Positions 1 to 10,837 of a stretch of 64,000 bases of DNA are shown here, piece by piece. The translations under genes were made by a program, and so were the position numbers. The notes under the pieces are model-generated. The model had not been told where the DNA came from, ran no database searches, and saw nothing but the letters and a program-made list of their open reading frames with translations. How positions within the stretch are numbered: the stretch's first letter is position 1; each line of letters starts with the position of its first letter. This DNA is from Notamacropus eugenii (taxonomy: Eukaryota > Chordata > Mammalia > Diprotodontia > Macropodidae). The stretch covers positions 279,003,206 to 279,067,205 of the forward strand of contig NC_092872.1 of the NCBI RefSeq assembly GCF_028372415.1, given 5' to 3'.

Positions 1-80
1 AGTGCTGGGGATACAAAGAAAAGGAGAAGACAGTCCCTGCCTTCAAGGAGCTAACAGTATGATGGGGAGGAAAATGTGAA
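1..80 (+). mobile_element. Old SINE/LINE-tail repeat fragment
   Basis: The window opens inside the widespread mammalian repeat that reads 'tgctggggatacaaa' followed by 'cagtccctgcc' and 'aaggagct'. The same block recurs near 1,870, 7,600, 15,880, 43,970, 49,670, 55,750 and 63,840. Its 5' part lies outside the window. Confidence 0.6.
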
Positions 81-161
81 AAAAAACAACATAGGCATCA
101 TTGCAATTTCTCCTTTTATTCTAAACCAAGTAACTTTTGGATACAACAATACACATTTTTT

Positions 162-866
162 AAATTTAATTTTATTTATTTTCAGTGTTCTACAATCACT
201 ATCATATAACTTAGATTTTCCCCCCCTACCTCCCCCCTCTCTCCCCAAGACGGCATACAATTTTAGATAGGTTCTACACATGCATTCCTATTAAATACAT
301 TTTCACTATAGTTATGCTGTGTAGAAGAATTATAATGAATGGGAGAAATCGTATAACAAACCAAAATGTAATACACACACAAAAAAATGATCTGCTACAT
401 TCTGCGATTGAATTCCATAGTTCTTTCTCTGGATGTTGAAGGCATTTTGCCTTAAAAGACCATTGGGAATTTTTTTAAGTCCTCGCATTGCTATGAAGAT
501 CTAAGTCTACCAGAAAAAGCTCTCGCACACTGTGGTTGTTGCTGTGCACAAGGTTCTCCTGGCTCTCAGCATCAGATCATATAAGTCTTTCCAGGCCTCT
601 CTGAAGTCTTCCTGTTCATCATTTCTTATAGCACAACAGTATTCCATTACATTCATATACCATAATGTATTCAGCCATTCCCCAGCTGATGGACATCCCC
701 TTGATTTCCAGTTTTTGGTCACCACAAAGACTGCTGCTATAAATATTTTTGTACATGGGGGACCTTTTCCTATTTTTATGATCTCTTGGGGATACAGCCC
801 TAGAAGCGATATTGCTGAGTCAAAGGGTATGCATATTTTTGTAGCCCTTTGGGCATAGTTCCAAAT
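162..866 (-). mobile_element. 5'-truncated L1 3' end
   Basis: Read on the minus strand this is the end of L1 ORF2 (507-878: PFDSAISLLGLYPQEI, then TKIFIAAVF, then YMNVMEY) followed by the L1 3' untranslated region to about 162. The protein aligns by eye with the last ~120 residues of mammalian L1 ORF2. The ends are flanked by 17-bp direct repeats at 145-161 and 867-883 (aacaatacacatttttt versus aacaatatacatttttt, one mismatch), so this is a complete 5'-truncated insertion. Confidence 0.9.
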
Positions 867-883
867 AACAATATACATTTTTT

Positions 884-1857
884 AAAAAATCCTCTCCCAA
901 ATTCAATTATTTACAGTTGTTTCAATGCACAAAAATTAGTAATCCAATCCAGTGTTGGTGGCACATCGGCCCTGGGGCAGGCATCGTGCTGCTGTAGGGT
1001 ACAGAGGGCAGAAGGGAGCCCAACATAAAGCAGATGTTTCAAAAGTGGATCATATTTTTCTGATAAGAATAACATTAAAATTAGTGATTATAATTCTGTG
1101 TGAGACCTTGGTGAGAAATAAATCACTGGAATGTACGCGGTGATCTGTCTTAAAGACAAAGGTTCAATAACTCTAACTTCTAGAGTAATTTTAAATGGTA
1201 AAATTAGGCTCCAAGTCCTAGAAAGTGGGGAAAAAATATAGTGGACAAGATGATTCTACGAGAGCACATAAAAATTCTGACATCTAAATTTGACCTCAAA
1301 CTTGCATATTTGCTATAATAAGGATTAAGGAATTAATTCATCATAATTTTATCTTAAGTGCTTCCTGATTCACTTGACTTTCAACACTATATATTACTAT
1401 TGTTTGTTTTTATATCACCCTCTTTTGAAATATATCTAACCTTTTTCCTTCCCCTACCCAGAGGGCCCTCTCCTGTAATAAGGAAAAGAAAAGAAAGAAG
1501 GAAAAAAAATCATGTCAGCAAAATGAACCAAGATATCCACCAAGGCTCTCAAAAACCGCCATTCCATGCTGGCGTCTCCTACTTCTGCAGACTAAGGAGG
1601 CAGGTGCATTTTCTAATTCCTTCAGTCTCAGTTTAGAAAAGCATATAGAAAATCATTCAAATGCTTCTGCTCTCATTTTTAAAAAGCCAGCCAAGGAGAA
1701 TAGAAGGATGCCTCTTTTTTCTCTTCCAAGTTCCTCTGTTTATACCATGTCAGAACATATTCTGTTGACCTCAAGATTGTGTTTGTCCCTTCACCGCTTT
1801 GGATGGAAGGGCCAGATCTGGATAAGATACAACTCAGCCTGTCAATCAACTGACAAG
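884..1857. other. No recognised feature
   Basis: AT-rich sequence. The frames at 952-1143 and 1358-1636 are short and resemble nothing I know. I see no clear repeat boundary. Confidence 0.5.
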
Positions 1858-1960
1858 CATTGATTAAGCCCCCCACTGTATGCTAAGCACTGGAGCTATA
1901 AGAATGAAACTATCTTTACTCATCATGCCTTGAATTCTAGTGAGGGAGAGAACACATATA
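1858..1960 (+). mobile_element. Old mammalian repeat fragment
   Basis: Reads 'gattaagc', 'ctgtatgctaagcactgg' and 'gctataagaatgaaa', the same family as 1-80 but more diverged. Confidence 0.5.
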
Positions 1961-1984
1961 AGAATGTATGGATTAAGTATTTCT

Positions 1985-2112
1985 CTCTCATTTGACAGGT
2001 GAGGAAACTGAGACCCATGAGTGTCTGTGACTTGGGTGAGGTCACATAGGCAGTATACATCTCAGGAGAGATTTGATCCCCGGTGCTCTGACTCTGACAC
2101 TCCAGCCGTGTG
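1985..2112 (-). mobile_element. MIR SINE, antisense
   Basis: The antisense MIR core is readable: 'acaggtgaggaaactgaga', then 'gaggtcacataggcag' and 'tttgatccc'. Confidence 0.7.
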
Positions 2113-2444
2113 TCCTGGGGTCTGGATGGTACTACTGAGATGGGGTCTTGGGGGTAGTGGCTGAGGGTGCTTGTGCCCTATCATTCAGGAGGACCAAGGG
2201 CAAATGTGTCTTACAGAAAGGGAAGATACTCTCCCCCACTCATGTCAACCACCCTCTCACCCCGCCCCAGTTCTCTAGCTGACACAGGACTTATATCCAT
2301 GCCCAGTTTGAGGCCCGGGCTCCTTGCCTCACATCAGTACCCTAGATCTCGAAGCCTTCTAAGATGGAGATGTCCCAGGCCGATGCCCCACAAAGAGACA
2401 GTAGGGTGGTTGGTGCCTAAAGGAGGCAGATTAGGGAGCCTAGG

Positions 2445-3060
2445 GTGGGGAGCTGCAGGGTTTTAAGAACAGAAGAGGTGGGAGGCGACGGGGGCCAGGG
2501 AGGCACAGAGGGTTCTCATCGGACCATTATAGTTTTTCAAAAAGACGAGTTCCTGGGGCCACTGGCAAGACCGGAGAGACTGGAGGAGGGGCGGGCGGGA
2601 TGCATAGAGCGGATGGGGGAGCTTTTCAGTGCGGAGCCGCAGCTGGGGGTCGGTTTCCAAAGTCCGGGCTCAGCTGCCCAAGAGGTCAGGAATCCCCTAA
2701 GTGACCGCGTTCTCCCATTGGCCTTCGGTGGAATGGTTTATCGCGTGACCTCCCCTGCTTGTGCCCCTTGGAGGTGGCCGCCGCTTCCTGGAGTGCCAGC
2801 AGACCGGCTGTGGGCAGCCTGGGCCGGTGGCACCTGTCCGATGCCCTTTGGCCACATTTAATCCCAGCCTGCTTTTTGTCCTCCTAGAAGCAGAGCGCAC
2901 TCGCTTAGGCGCGTCTCAAGGATTGCTCGGATGGGTGATAGACTTCATCGTTTCCTGCTCCTGGAACCAGAACACCCAGAGATACAGCGGGTCTGGGAAG
3001 GAGGCGGGGTTTCCGTGAGAGCCAGTCTGTCTAGATAAAGGGGTGACCACGACCCAAAAA
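2445..3060. promoter_or_regulatory. GC-rich, promoter-like segment
   Basis: GC content and CpG rise clearly over the flanks, with an inverted CCAAT box (ATTGG) at 2,717-2,721 and GC-rich runs at about 2,585-2,600. No TATA box or conserved open frame stands out; the frames at 2,445-2,861 and 2,761-3,018 are not recognised. It may be a weak or decaying CpG island. Direction of transcription cannot be told. Confidence 0.25.
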
Positions 3061-3639
3061 CGCCGCAGGGCTAAAAGAGGTTACCGGGTGTCTGGGAACC
3101 ACTGAGAATTTGACCCATCTCTCGCTGGACTGGGTGAGTAGAGTTCATAATCTCCAGGGACAGCTTAGGTCATAGGGGATAGGAACCTGTAGCCTCAAGG
3201 CCTTCTAGGTCCTTGAGTGCAGCCTCCTGACTGAGTCCAGGTTTTACAGAACAAATCCTTTTATAAAGGGGGTTGGGTCTGTGAAGGTCACATGTGGTCC
3301 TGAGGCCACAGGTTCCAGTACCCCTGACATAGGACTTTCCAAGTGACTTCTAGGGGAATACCATCAGTTGAGGCCAGCGTCACTGGGTAGCTAATAAAAC
3401 CCATCCCTCTGTTCCTCAGGGACCACTTTCTCTCTATAGAAAGACTGAGACTAGCATCACCCTCCTCACTTCCCATATGGCTGACCTCCCAGGCTTCACT
3501 GTCTCTGCAAGGTGAAGTCATCTCTGAAACACCCTGGGGTGGACACCTGGGAGTTCCCTCCAGATGGTCTTCCATTGGAGGAGACCACTCAAGGAATTCA
3601 CCTCATCCTTTCCCACCTGGATCCTCTCCTGAACTTTAC
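3061..3639. other. No recognised feature
   Basis: Non-repetitive to the eye. The minus frame at 3,288-3,575 has no resemblance I can name. Confidence 0.4.
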
Positions 3640-3815
3640 TGTTTCCAGAAACTCAACATTCTGCCAGATGAAATCTATTATGAAACCCACTCCTCCTCAG
3701 ATCACAGAGCTCCCTGAGGGCAGACACTGTCTTTTGCCTTTCTTTGTATCTCCAAGTGCTTACCCTGGCACCTGGCACATAGTAGGTGCTTCATATATAT
3801 TGACTGACTTCTTTG
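3640..3815 (+). mobile_element. L2 LINE 3' end
   Basis: Shows the L2 3' end in order: 'gagggcagacactgtctttt', 'tttgtatctccaagtgctt', 'ctggcacatagtaggtgctt' and a tgac-type tail. Confidence 0.75.
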
Positions 3816-3854
3816 CCTCTGCCTCTCATTGTGAGGGTAGCCCCTGGTTATACT

Positions 3855-3990
3855 TTAAAAAGCTACCAATAGAAGCATTCTTTATTAAGTGCCTGCATTG
3901 TGTCTGTCACAAGAGAGTACACTGACAAGTGAACCAGTCAGCAACCCTGCTGGAGGTAGGAGAGCAGGGAGGGTTTTCGAAGGGCTTTCT
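3855..3990 (+). mobile_element. Old mammalian repeat fragment
   Basis: 'agcattctttattaagtgcc' followed by diverged sequence matches the 5' part of the family seen at 15,868-16,300. Confidence 0.4.
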
Positions 3991-4524
3991 AGATTTTTCT
4001 AGATTCTTGGATGGGAATTCTAGAAGACCTCTAAGTGCTCAGTGAAGGGCATAAATACAGGGACATGAGAGGGTGTGTGACATCTGGGCAGGAGTGTGTG
4101 TGGGGGTGAGGGGCAGGGGCCTGGGTGGGAAATAGTGGGGCACACAGAGCCCATGATGCTTTGTGAACAGCTGGTTAACTATGGCCCTTACCTTGAAAGG
4201 TCATCATCACCCAGGGCCTGGACCCGAGTGAACATCAACAGTAATCAGCATTCAGATTGTGTTTTCTATTTTCTTCCATTCTTTTTAATATTCCCACATA
4301 ATTAAAGGGACCCATGCTGGGCCATCATCAGGCTATGCTAATTTATTAAATGTATTGCCAGTAACTCTCTCCAGTCTCCCATCTAATTCCCTCCTAATTT
4401 AGGAACTTGGAGCTCTTAGACATTTTAATATTTAAAATTGCTCATGGTAAAAAAAAAAATGTGGTCCATCACATCTTTTGTTGTCTTCATAAACAAATTC
4501 CCATAAAGACAAGGCCTTTGGAGC
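3991..4524. other. No recognised feature
   Basis: GT/GGG-rich around 4,095-4,140, then ordinary AT-rich sequence. No repeat or coding signal seen. Confidence 0.4.
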
Positions 4525-4645
4525 AGAGATTTAGAGTTAAAAGGATCTTTAGAGGGTATCTAGGTCTGCCCAGTCATTTGACAGTTGAGGACCAGAGATC
4601 CAGAGAGGTTATGTAATTCACCTAAGGTCACACAGCCACCCACTG
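4525..4645 (-). mobile_element. MIR-type SINE, antisense
   Basis: 'agatttagagttaaaaggat', then 'gacagttgagga', 'agagaggttatgtaattcac' and 'aaggtcacacagcc' follow the antisense MIR-related pattern common in marsupials. Confidence 0.6.
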
Positions 4646-4697
4646 CACTCATTTTTCCTGACAGATATGCATTATCATAATTGTAGCATTGTGCAAT

Positions 4698-5410
4698 ATC
4701 GGCTATGAGGTAGCTGATGACGCAGTGGATAGGGCCCTGGACCTAGAGTCAAGAAGACAAATTCAAATCCAGCCACACTAGCTGTGTGACCTTAGGCAAA
4801 TCATTTGACTTCTGCCTGCCTCAGTTTTGTAAAATAGGGATAACCTCTCAGGGTTGTTGTGAGGACCAAGTGAGATAATATTTGCCAAACATTCTTTTTT
4901 TTTTTTAAATTTAATTTTATTTATTCATTTTTTAATGTTCTACAATCACTACCATAAAATTTAGATTTTAACCCTCCCACACCTACCCCGCCTTACCCTC
5001 CCCCAAGATGGCATACAATTCTATATAGGATCTACATATACTTTCCTATTGAATAGGTTTACACTATAGTCATGCTATGAAGATGAACTGAAATAAATGG
5101 AAGAAATCATATAACAAATCAAAACATAACTCACACACGCACACACACACACGCACACACACAAACATGATCTACTGCATTCTACGAATGACTTCCATAG
5201 TTCTTTCTCTGAGTGTGGAAGGCATTTTGCCTTAGAAAACCACTGGGAATTTTTTTTTTAACTTCTTGTGTTATTACGAAGTTCCAAGTCTACCAGAAAA
5301 AAACTCTCTCACGCTGTGATCGTTGCTGTGTACAAAGTTCTCCTGGTTCTGCTCTTGTCGCTATTTGCCAAACATTCAACAAGGCTTAAAGTGATATATG
5401 AATGCTGGCG
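4698..5410 (+). mobile_element. MIR-type SINE split by an L1
   Basis: The SINE head (gcagtggatagggccctgg, ...ctgtgtgaccttaggcaaat) runs to 4,894 and its 3' tail resumes at 5,378. The gap is filled by the L1 piece at 4,895-5,361, flanked by a perfect 16-bp duplication of SINE sequence (tatttgccaaacattc at 4,879-4,894 and 5,362-5,377). The SINE is therefore older than the L1. Confidence 0.85.
4895..5361 (-). mobile_element. 5'-truncated L1 3' end inserted in a SINE
   Basis: Antisense L1 3' untranslated region, closely matching 162-520: poly(T), 'aaatttaattttattta', 'gttctacaatcac', 'gatggcatacaattc'. It contains a (CA)n run at about 5,137-5,164. It stops near 'tggttctgctcttgtcg'. The flanking 16-bp duplications prove both ends. 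Confidence 0.92.
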
Positions 5411-5450
5411 ACAACAACGACGATGATGATGGTGATGGTGATGTGATGTC
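5398..5450 (+). repeat. GAT/GAC trinucleotide-like run
   Basis: 'aacaacaacgacgatgatgatgg'-type sequence, a degenerate microsatellite at the 3' tail of the split SINE. Confidence 0.6.
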
Positions 5451-6025
5451 AGGTGTGAGTTATGCCCCTCAGATACACCTTGGGGCCTTTCCGTTACTGA
5501 CTAGTCTTGTTCATTTTCTCTCTCTGGGTTCAAAGTCATGCTCTGGAATATTCTTAGAAATTATCAAATTTGCCTTTTTTTTTTTTTTCCAAGATTCAGT
5601 TTTCCCCTGGAGTAAACCAGTACGTTCTTTTTACATGGGCAAGTTTCCTTTCTCTCATTCTTGAAGAGTAAATAGGCTTGGTCTAAAGCAATATTCATAT
5701 CAAGTAACATTTAAAAAGCAGGGAAATATTTTTGAACAAGGCACATAAGGTAATGTTGAGGTTTTTTTCTAGGCTCACTACTTTCTCCCCTCTTTTACTC
5801 TCTTCCCAGTGGTCCTGGGAGTTTGCTGAAGAAAGAGATGGAAATTTAAACACTGGTGGAAATATTCCCATGAGTGTATTCTGGGAAAGCAGGAAGGAGA
5901 AAGAGCTATTGAAATCCTTCACTCTCCCCAAGTGCTTGGCTGGCTGCACTTGGCATAGTTGCCCAAAGGGTTTGTGTGTCCTCCATACAATGAGATTCTT
6001 AAAATAAGCCAAAGTGATATTCCTA
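5451..6025. other. No recognised feature
   Basis: Contains a T-run at about 5,575-5,589. The overlapping frames on both strands at 5,695-6,114 are not recognised. Confidence 0.4.
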
Positions 6026-6352
6026 AAGTACCATGTTGCTCCGCTGCTCAGGAAGCAACTGATTATCTTGAGAATGAAATACCAACTCCTCTGCTTGGAT
6101 CTAGAGCCTTTCACAACCTGGCCTCAATATACCTCTCTGGGCTCATTATGCAATATTCCCATTCCCACATTTTGGTCCAGTCAAATTGGTTTTCTTGTTC
6201 CTTGCACACAAAATGTCATGTCCACCTCTAGACCTTGGCACAATGTGTCAGCCCTACCTGAAATGCACACCTGCCTTACCTGTGCCTCTTAGAATTCCAT
6301 CTCCTACAAAACTCAGCTCAAATACTACCTCTTATCTGAATCCTTCCTGGAC
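6026..6352 (+). mobile_element. L2 LINE 3' region
   Basis: Follows L2 3' sequence: 'gcctttcacaacctggcc', 'tatacctctctgggctcat', 'ccttgcacacaaaatgtcat', 'actcagctcaaatactacct', 'tgaatccttcctgga'. Frames here are fragments of this element. Confidence 0.75.
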
Positions 6353-6403
6353 GGGTAGAGAGATGGGCACTGTGATTGACATATTTGTACAGTATGGAGG
6401 GTA

Positions 6404-6438
<35 letters not shown>

Positions 6439-6478
6439 CAGAGACAGAGACAGAGACAGAGATAGAGACAGACAGATT
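6404..6478 (+). repeat. (GT)n plus (GA/CAGAGA)n microsatellite
   Basis: GT dinucleotides at 6,404-6,427 pass directly into GA and CAGAGA repeats. The minus-strand frames here are microsatellite translations. Confidence 0.95.
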
Positions 6479-6579
6479 GATTGTGTGTGTGTGAGACAAA
6501 GAGAGAGACAGAATGTGTGCGTGCACGCTTTGTTCCTTGGATGATCTTAGAATAGGGCTTTACAGATGACAAACCATTA

Positions 6580-7415
6580 ATATTAATGGACTGTTTTGAT
6601 TAGAAAGGGTGAAAACCTTTTATTATTGATCTAATTTTTAAGACCATTGGGAAGATGTTGGATTCATACATATTCATTGGCCTAGGAATAAAAATTTTAT
6701 TTGAAATAGACTACGTGACACACACAGGAACAGGGATTTTCATTATACTGTCAGTAATTCAAGATCATTAGAGGTGATGGAGGAATTGTTCATTTAAGAC
6801 AGCCTGTTCCTGGGAGAGCTTTGATTAGAGCAGAAGAAGGCACGCTCATCAGATAAGTGCCTCACTCCTTCGCTCTGAATTGTAGAGCGTAAACTTAAGG
6901 GTGGTGTTACAGTCGAACCACACCATTTACGTTCTGCAGACATGAAAGACTGGCATGAAAAATGAGGCTCCAGGCAAAGATTGATGAACTGGCAACATTT
7001 TAGAGTTGTGTTTGTGTTCTAGCATCTGCCACTTTGGTTCCGGGAGTACAGTGAAAGCCGGTCATTCTCAGCTCTCCTGTGCCAGTCCATAGGTCATGGG
7101 ACTGTCTGAAATCACTTAAGTGTTTAGAATGGAGTCAGTTGAGCAATAGAGCAGTTGCACTAAAGCCAATGATCTGTTCTGTACAAAGTCAGTGTTGTTA
7201 TCAACCCAATGCACTGCCATAGTTGGCATGCAACACTCAACATGTTTTGATCATAAATTTTAGAACGTAAAATTTTGTTTTAAAACATTTGGAAACCTTG
7301 AGCAATAGCTCCCTTGCAACATAAAATGATTCCACGGCATTAGAGAAGCAAAAAGTCTAGTATGAAAGCATTTGATTTCAAGAGGGCTGACTTTATTTAA
7401 TTATGAGATGTCTTT
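6580..7415. other. Repeat-poor block
   Basis: No recognisable repeat for more than 800 bases. The sequence is AT-rich but complex, with no long frame. It could be ordinary unique sequence or a conserved non-coding element. Confidence 0.4.
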
Positions 7416-7417
7416 TG

Positions 7418-7560
7418 ACTTGGAGCTGGAAGGTAGTTAGATATGAGTCAGTTCAACCCTGGAATTTTGTAGATGAGGAAACTAAGACTGAGAAGTGGAG
7501 GTGAGGGGTGGGATGATTTCCCCAAAGTCATAGATAAACCAGAACAGAAGCCTGGCACAG
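7418..7560 (-). mobile_element. MIR-type SINE, antisense
   Basis: 'ttgtagatgaggaaactaag' and 'tcatagataaaccagaac' follow the antisense MIR pattern. Confidence 0.5.
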
Positions 7561-7571
7561 TGCAGAGACCC

Positions 7572-7700
7572 AGAGCCAATCAATAAGAAATATTCCTTAA
7601 GAACTCACGAAGCGGTAGCTAGGCACCATGCTAGATGGTAGGGACAGAAAATCAAAGACAAACTGGTGCTGCCTTCCAGGACCAGCTCCCATTTCACCCT
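7572..7700 (+). mobile_element. Old mammalian repeat fragment
   Basis: 'gctaggcaccatgctagatg' with 'gctgccttccagga' is a diverged copy of the family at 1-80. Confidence 0.45.
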
Positions 7701-7709
7701 GGGGAGATG

Positions 7710-7816
7710 AAAGAGAGGGAGAGGGGGAGGAGGGAGGGAGAGGAAGAGGGAGAGGAGGGAGGGAGAGGGAGAGGGAGAGGAGGGAGGGAGAGGGAGAGGG
7801 AGAGGAGGGAGGGAGA
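7710..7816 (+). repeat. Polypurine (GGGAGA/GGAGG)n tract
   Basis: More than 100 bases of nearly pure G and A on the plus strand. The open frames at 7,605-7,952 are translations of this tract (Arg/Glu/Gly or Pro/Leu/Ser runs) and not genes. Confidence 0.95.
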
Positions 7817-7818
7817 GC

Positions 7819-8477
7819 TTAGAAGTCCATGCCATCTCTGTATCAGAATTATCTCTGACATGGCTCTCTACCACCACCTGCTGCTCCTCCGCTGTTACTG
7901 CTGCTACCTGCACCTCTTCCATCCGTGGAAGCATGTCCCATTGTTGCTTTGAGGATGATGCATTGCCGCTTTCTAACAGTGAGGCTACTCAGACAGAAAA
8001 CCTGAAGGCAATTTAGTACCTTTTCAGCTCTGTCTTTTGTCTGGCTCCCTAGTCAGCACAAAGAGCTCTGCTAACAAGAATGAACCTTTTTCTCCTTGCC
8101 CCTTTCAAAGAAAAGTCCCCAGCCCTCACTCCTTGCTGAGTTAGGTTGAATTTTTTCCACATGTGTAGAGTGAACACAATGTGCTCATCACATGGTCATC
8201 CCCTCCCACTGAAGCTTTTTGAAGTGGGAGAAAAAGAGGCAAATTTGGTCTTAGCAGAAATAACTTCCTCACATTTACAGCTATCCCAAAATGCAACAGA
8301 CTTTCTTAGATGGTAGTAGGTTTCCCCACTGGAGATCCTCAAGCAAAGCTTAGCTGACTCTTTATCCTGAACGCTATAGAGGAGATTCTTGATTAGACAT
8401 GACCTTGCAGTGTGGAGATTCTTTCCCTTGAAGTCCAGTTCCTTTGTGGACTTGCCAAGCCTCATCTGATAATAATG
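7819..8477. other. No recognised feature
   Basis: Complex sequence without a clear repeat. The minus frame at 8,196-8,465 resembles no family I know. Confidence 0.4.
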
Positions 8478-8732
8478 AAACTTGCTAGCATTTTTACAGC
8501 ACTCTGAGGTTTGCCTAGTGTTTTAAATATGCTCTCTCACTTGATCCTCACAACAACTCTGAGAGGTAGACACTCTGTCTATCCTTATTTTACAGATGGA
8601 GAAACCGAGGTGGACAGAAGTTACATGACTTGGCCAGGGTCACACAGTTAGTATCTGAGAAGGGATTTGAACTCAGGTGTTCATGAGTCCAGGGCCAACG
8701 CTCTCTCCACTATGCCACCTAACTGCTTCACC
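8478..8732 (-). mobile_element. Near full-length MIR SINE, antisense
   Basis: Clear antisense MIR: 'gctagcatttttacagcact', 'tcacaacaactctgagaggt', 'ttacagatggagaaaccgag', 'agggtcacacagttagta', 'actatgccacctaactgc'. Confidence 0.85.
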
Positions 8733-9753
8733 TTTCTTTCCCTGGTACTCACTGTCCGCTGCCAAATTCAATTATCATTTTATCCATCAGTGAAATTACT
8801 TTTCTCATGGCAGTCGGACAAAAGCAAGCTTTGCTCCTCATTTGCCAGTCTCTTACAATTAGCAACTCCAGAGGCCACAGTCACTCTTGTCATATTTTTA
8901 TCTCTTTCCCATCTTGTGATTTCCCTAAAATAGGCACATTATTAGACTAACGTGTTCATGGACAAATGCCACCCTTCTCTTTGTTCAGCTAATTAGCTTT
9001 CTACTTTTACCTTCTCTTCTCCCACTAATAAAATAAGGGATACCAAAATGCTATTAGCATTTTCATCCTCTGTCAAGATGCCTTTGGCATCTCAAGTGCC
9101 TGAGAAACTATTTCCTATAAGCTGTGGTGTGTATCAAGATGAATTTCACTTTTGAATGAAATGTTCAAGAACCAGAAAATGGTGATTTCAATGTGATTGT
9201 TTCATAAATCAGTTAATTTCACAGTTACAGGCAGCAATTTCTTCAGCGAAAAGAAGGGCTTGTCCACATGGGAAATCATTAAGATAATGGTAAACAAATA
9301 ATGAAGGAGACTGCTGGAGAGGCTGAGGGTGGGTCAGTTTGGAAATGCTGCTGCCAATAGACTGTATTTTAAGCCTAGAGTTTATAATGAGTGTGTGTAA
9401 TTGGGGTAGAAGCTGCTTTCTGACACTTTTAGAAACATTGGCCTGCCTTCAAATAATCCATTACTGGAAAAATGCTTCCCCCAGTCAGGCAGTTACCCTA
9501 TTCAAAGACCAAGCTGGGACAAGTAAGGATCAGTTTCTTTTTTTGAAAAAAAAAAGAGGCATTAATATCCTTTCTTTTCACATTACCTTCATTTCCCACA
9601 ATATATCCCTAGGGTTAGAGGTTCAGAAGATACAAATTGGATCAAGTAGACAGAGTGTCTAGTAGGGATCTGGTCTGCTAATCCATTTTCCCCTCCCCAA
9701 AATAGTGTGCCTCACAAGAATGAATTTAGAAAGGAAAAATGTAGGGAGAAGTT
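8733..9753. other. Repeat-poor block
   Basis: About 1 kb without a recognised repeat. It includes homeobox-type TAATTA cores (for example 'cagctaattagctttc' near 8,987) and poly(T)/poly(A) at 9,536-9,555. The plus frame at 9,339-9,662 is unrecognised. Confidence 0.4.
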
Positions 9754-9763
9754 CCACAAAACT

Positions 9764-9968
9764 TTGTTGTTCAGTCATGTCCAACTCTTCATTTGGGGTT
9801 TTCTTGGCAGAGATACTGGAGTGGTTTGACATTTCTTCTCCAGATCATTTTATAGATGAGGAAACAGAGGCAAACAGAGTTAAGTGACTTGCTCATGGTC
9901 ACATAGCTAGTGTCTGAAGCCAGATTTGAATTCAGGTCTTCCTGACTCTAGGCCCATCCACTGCACCA
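9764..9968 (-). mobile_element. RTE-tailed CORE-SINE, antisense
   Basis: Antisense SINE beginning 'ttgttgttcagtcatgtcc', then 'ttggggttttcttggcagag', the core 'gatgaggaaacagaggca' and the tRNA-like head 'cccatccactgcaccacc'. Perfect 10-bp duplications (ccacaaaact) sit at 9,754-9,763 and 9,969-9,978. The tail resembles an RTE LINE 3' end, which suggests RTE machinery moved it. Confidence 0.88.
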
Positions 9969-10259
9969 CCACAAAACTAGTCAACATATTTAAGTAATAT
10001 TCCATACTTATAGTCTCCCACCTCTGCAAAGAAGAGAGGGAGGTATATTTTCTAGGCTCTTTTTTGGGGCTACTCTTGAGCAAGAATTAATTTCACTGGT
10101 ACCCTGGACCTTTTTCAAAATAAAGAGAAGAAAATGAAAAGTAGATCCTCTCTACCCTCACAGGCTCTGGCCCAGGAAGCTAGTGTGAGAAGTCCTGTGC
10201 AGACTTGGAAAACCTGCTGATGAACAGTTAGATGCTAACCTTCTGAGGACAAGGAAGTA

Positions 10260-10480
10260 TAAGATGGCCCTGTGGATAGAATTCAGGGCCAGAACACTTG
10301 GATTTCAATTCAACCTCCAATGCTTATTTGCCTCTAACCCCAGGCAAGTCACTTGCCCTCAGTTTCCCCTCTGTGATATGGAGATAATAATAGCAAAGAC
10401 TTCCCAGGGTTTTGTTGTGAAGATGAAAGCAGATATTTATAAAGCAATTTATAAATGATAATTATTGTCATTATTTTCTT
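10260..10480 (+). mobile_element. MIR-type SINE
   Basis: 'tggccctgtggatagaattc', 'ggcaagtcacttgcc', 'cagtttcccctctgtgat', 'aatttataaatgataattat' in order. Confidence 0.7.
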
Positions 10481-10569
10481 CCATTTAGATATGGAAGTGA
10501 ATGAGTAAATGCAGTTCATTGTGTGACTATCCCAACTGTGAATACATAGTACTTTGTGGATCTAACCTT

Positions 10570-10690
10570 ATTAGAATGGCAGCTTCTCCAGGGCAAGAAC
10601 TGACTTTGCTTTTCTTTGTATTCCAGTGCTCCAGTCTCCTACAACACAGGAAACCCTCATTTATGTTGCTGACTTGACAATAAAACCACT
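10570..10690 (+). mobile_element. L2 LINE 3' end fragment
   Basis: 'agaatggcagcttctcca', 'gggcaagaactgactttgc' and 'tctttgtattcca' match the L2 3' pattern. Confidence 0.55.
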
Positions 10691-10800
10691 AATGGCAGGA
10701 TGTGAAGGCACCTCAGAGACCTCTAGTCAAAGGCAGGATTTGAGCTCAAGTCTTCCTGGCTCTAGGTCCAACATTTTATCCACCATGCTATGTTGCCAGA
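10691..10800 (-). mobile_element. MIR SINE fragment, antisense
   Basis: 'aggatttgagctcaagtctt', 'cctggctctaggtccaac' and 'atccaccatgctatgttgcc' are antisense MIR head sequence. Confidence 0.65.
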
Positions 10801-10837
10801 ATTATTATAATTATTACCAATTATAATAATAATAAAT

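Noticed and set aside
7605-7952. Open frames of 64-109 codons
   Set aside because: Translations of the polypurine tract; low complexity on both strands.
10800-10833. AT-rich inverted repeat
   Set aside because: Low-complexity tail of a SINE; expected by composition.
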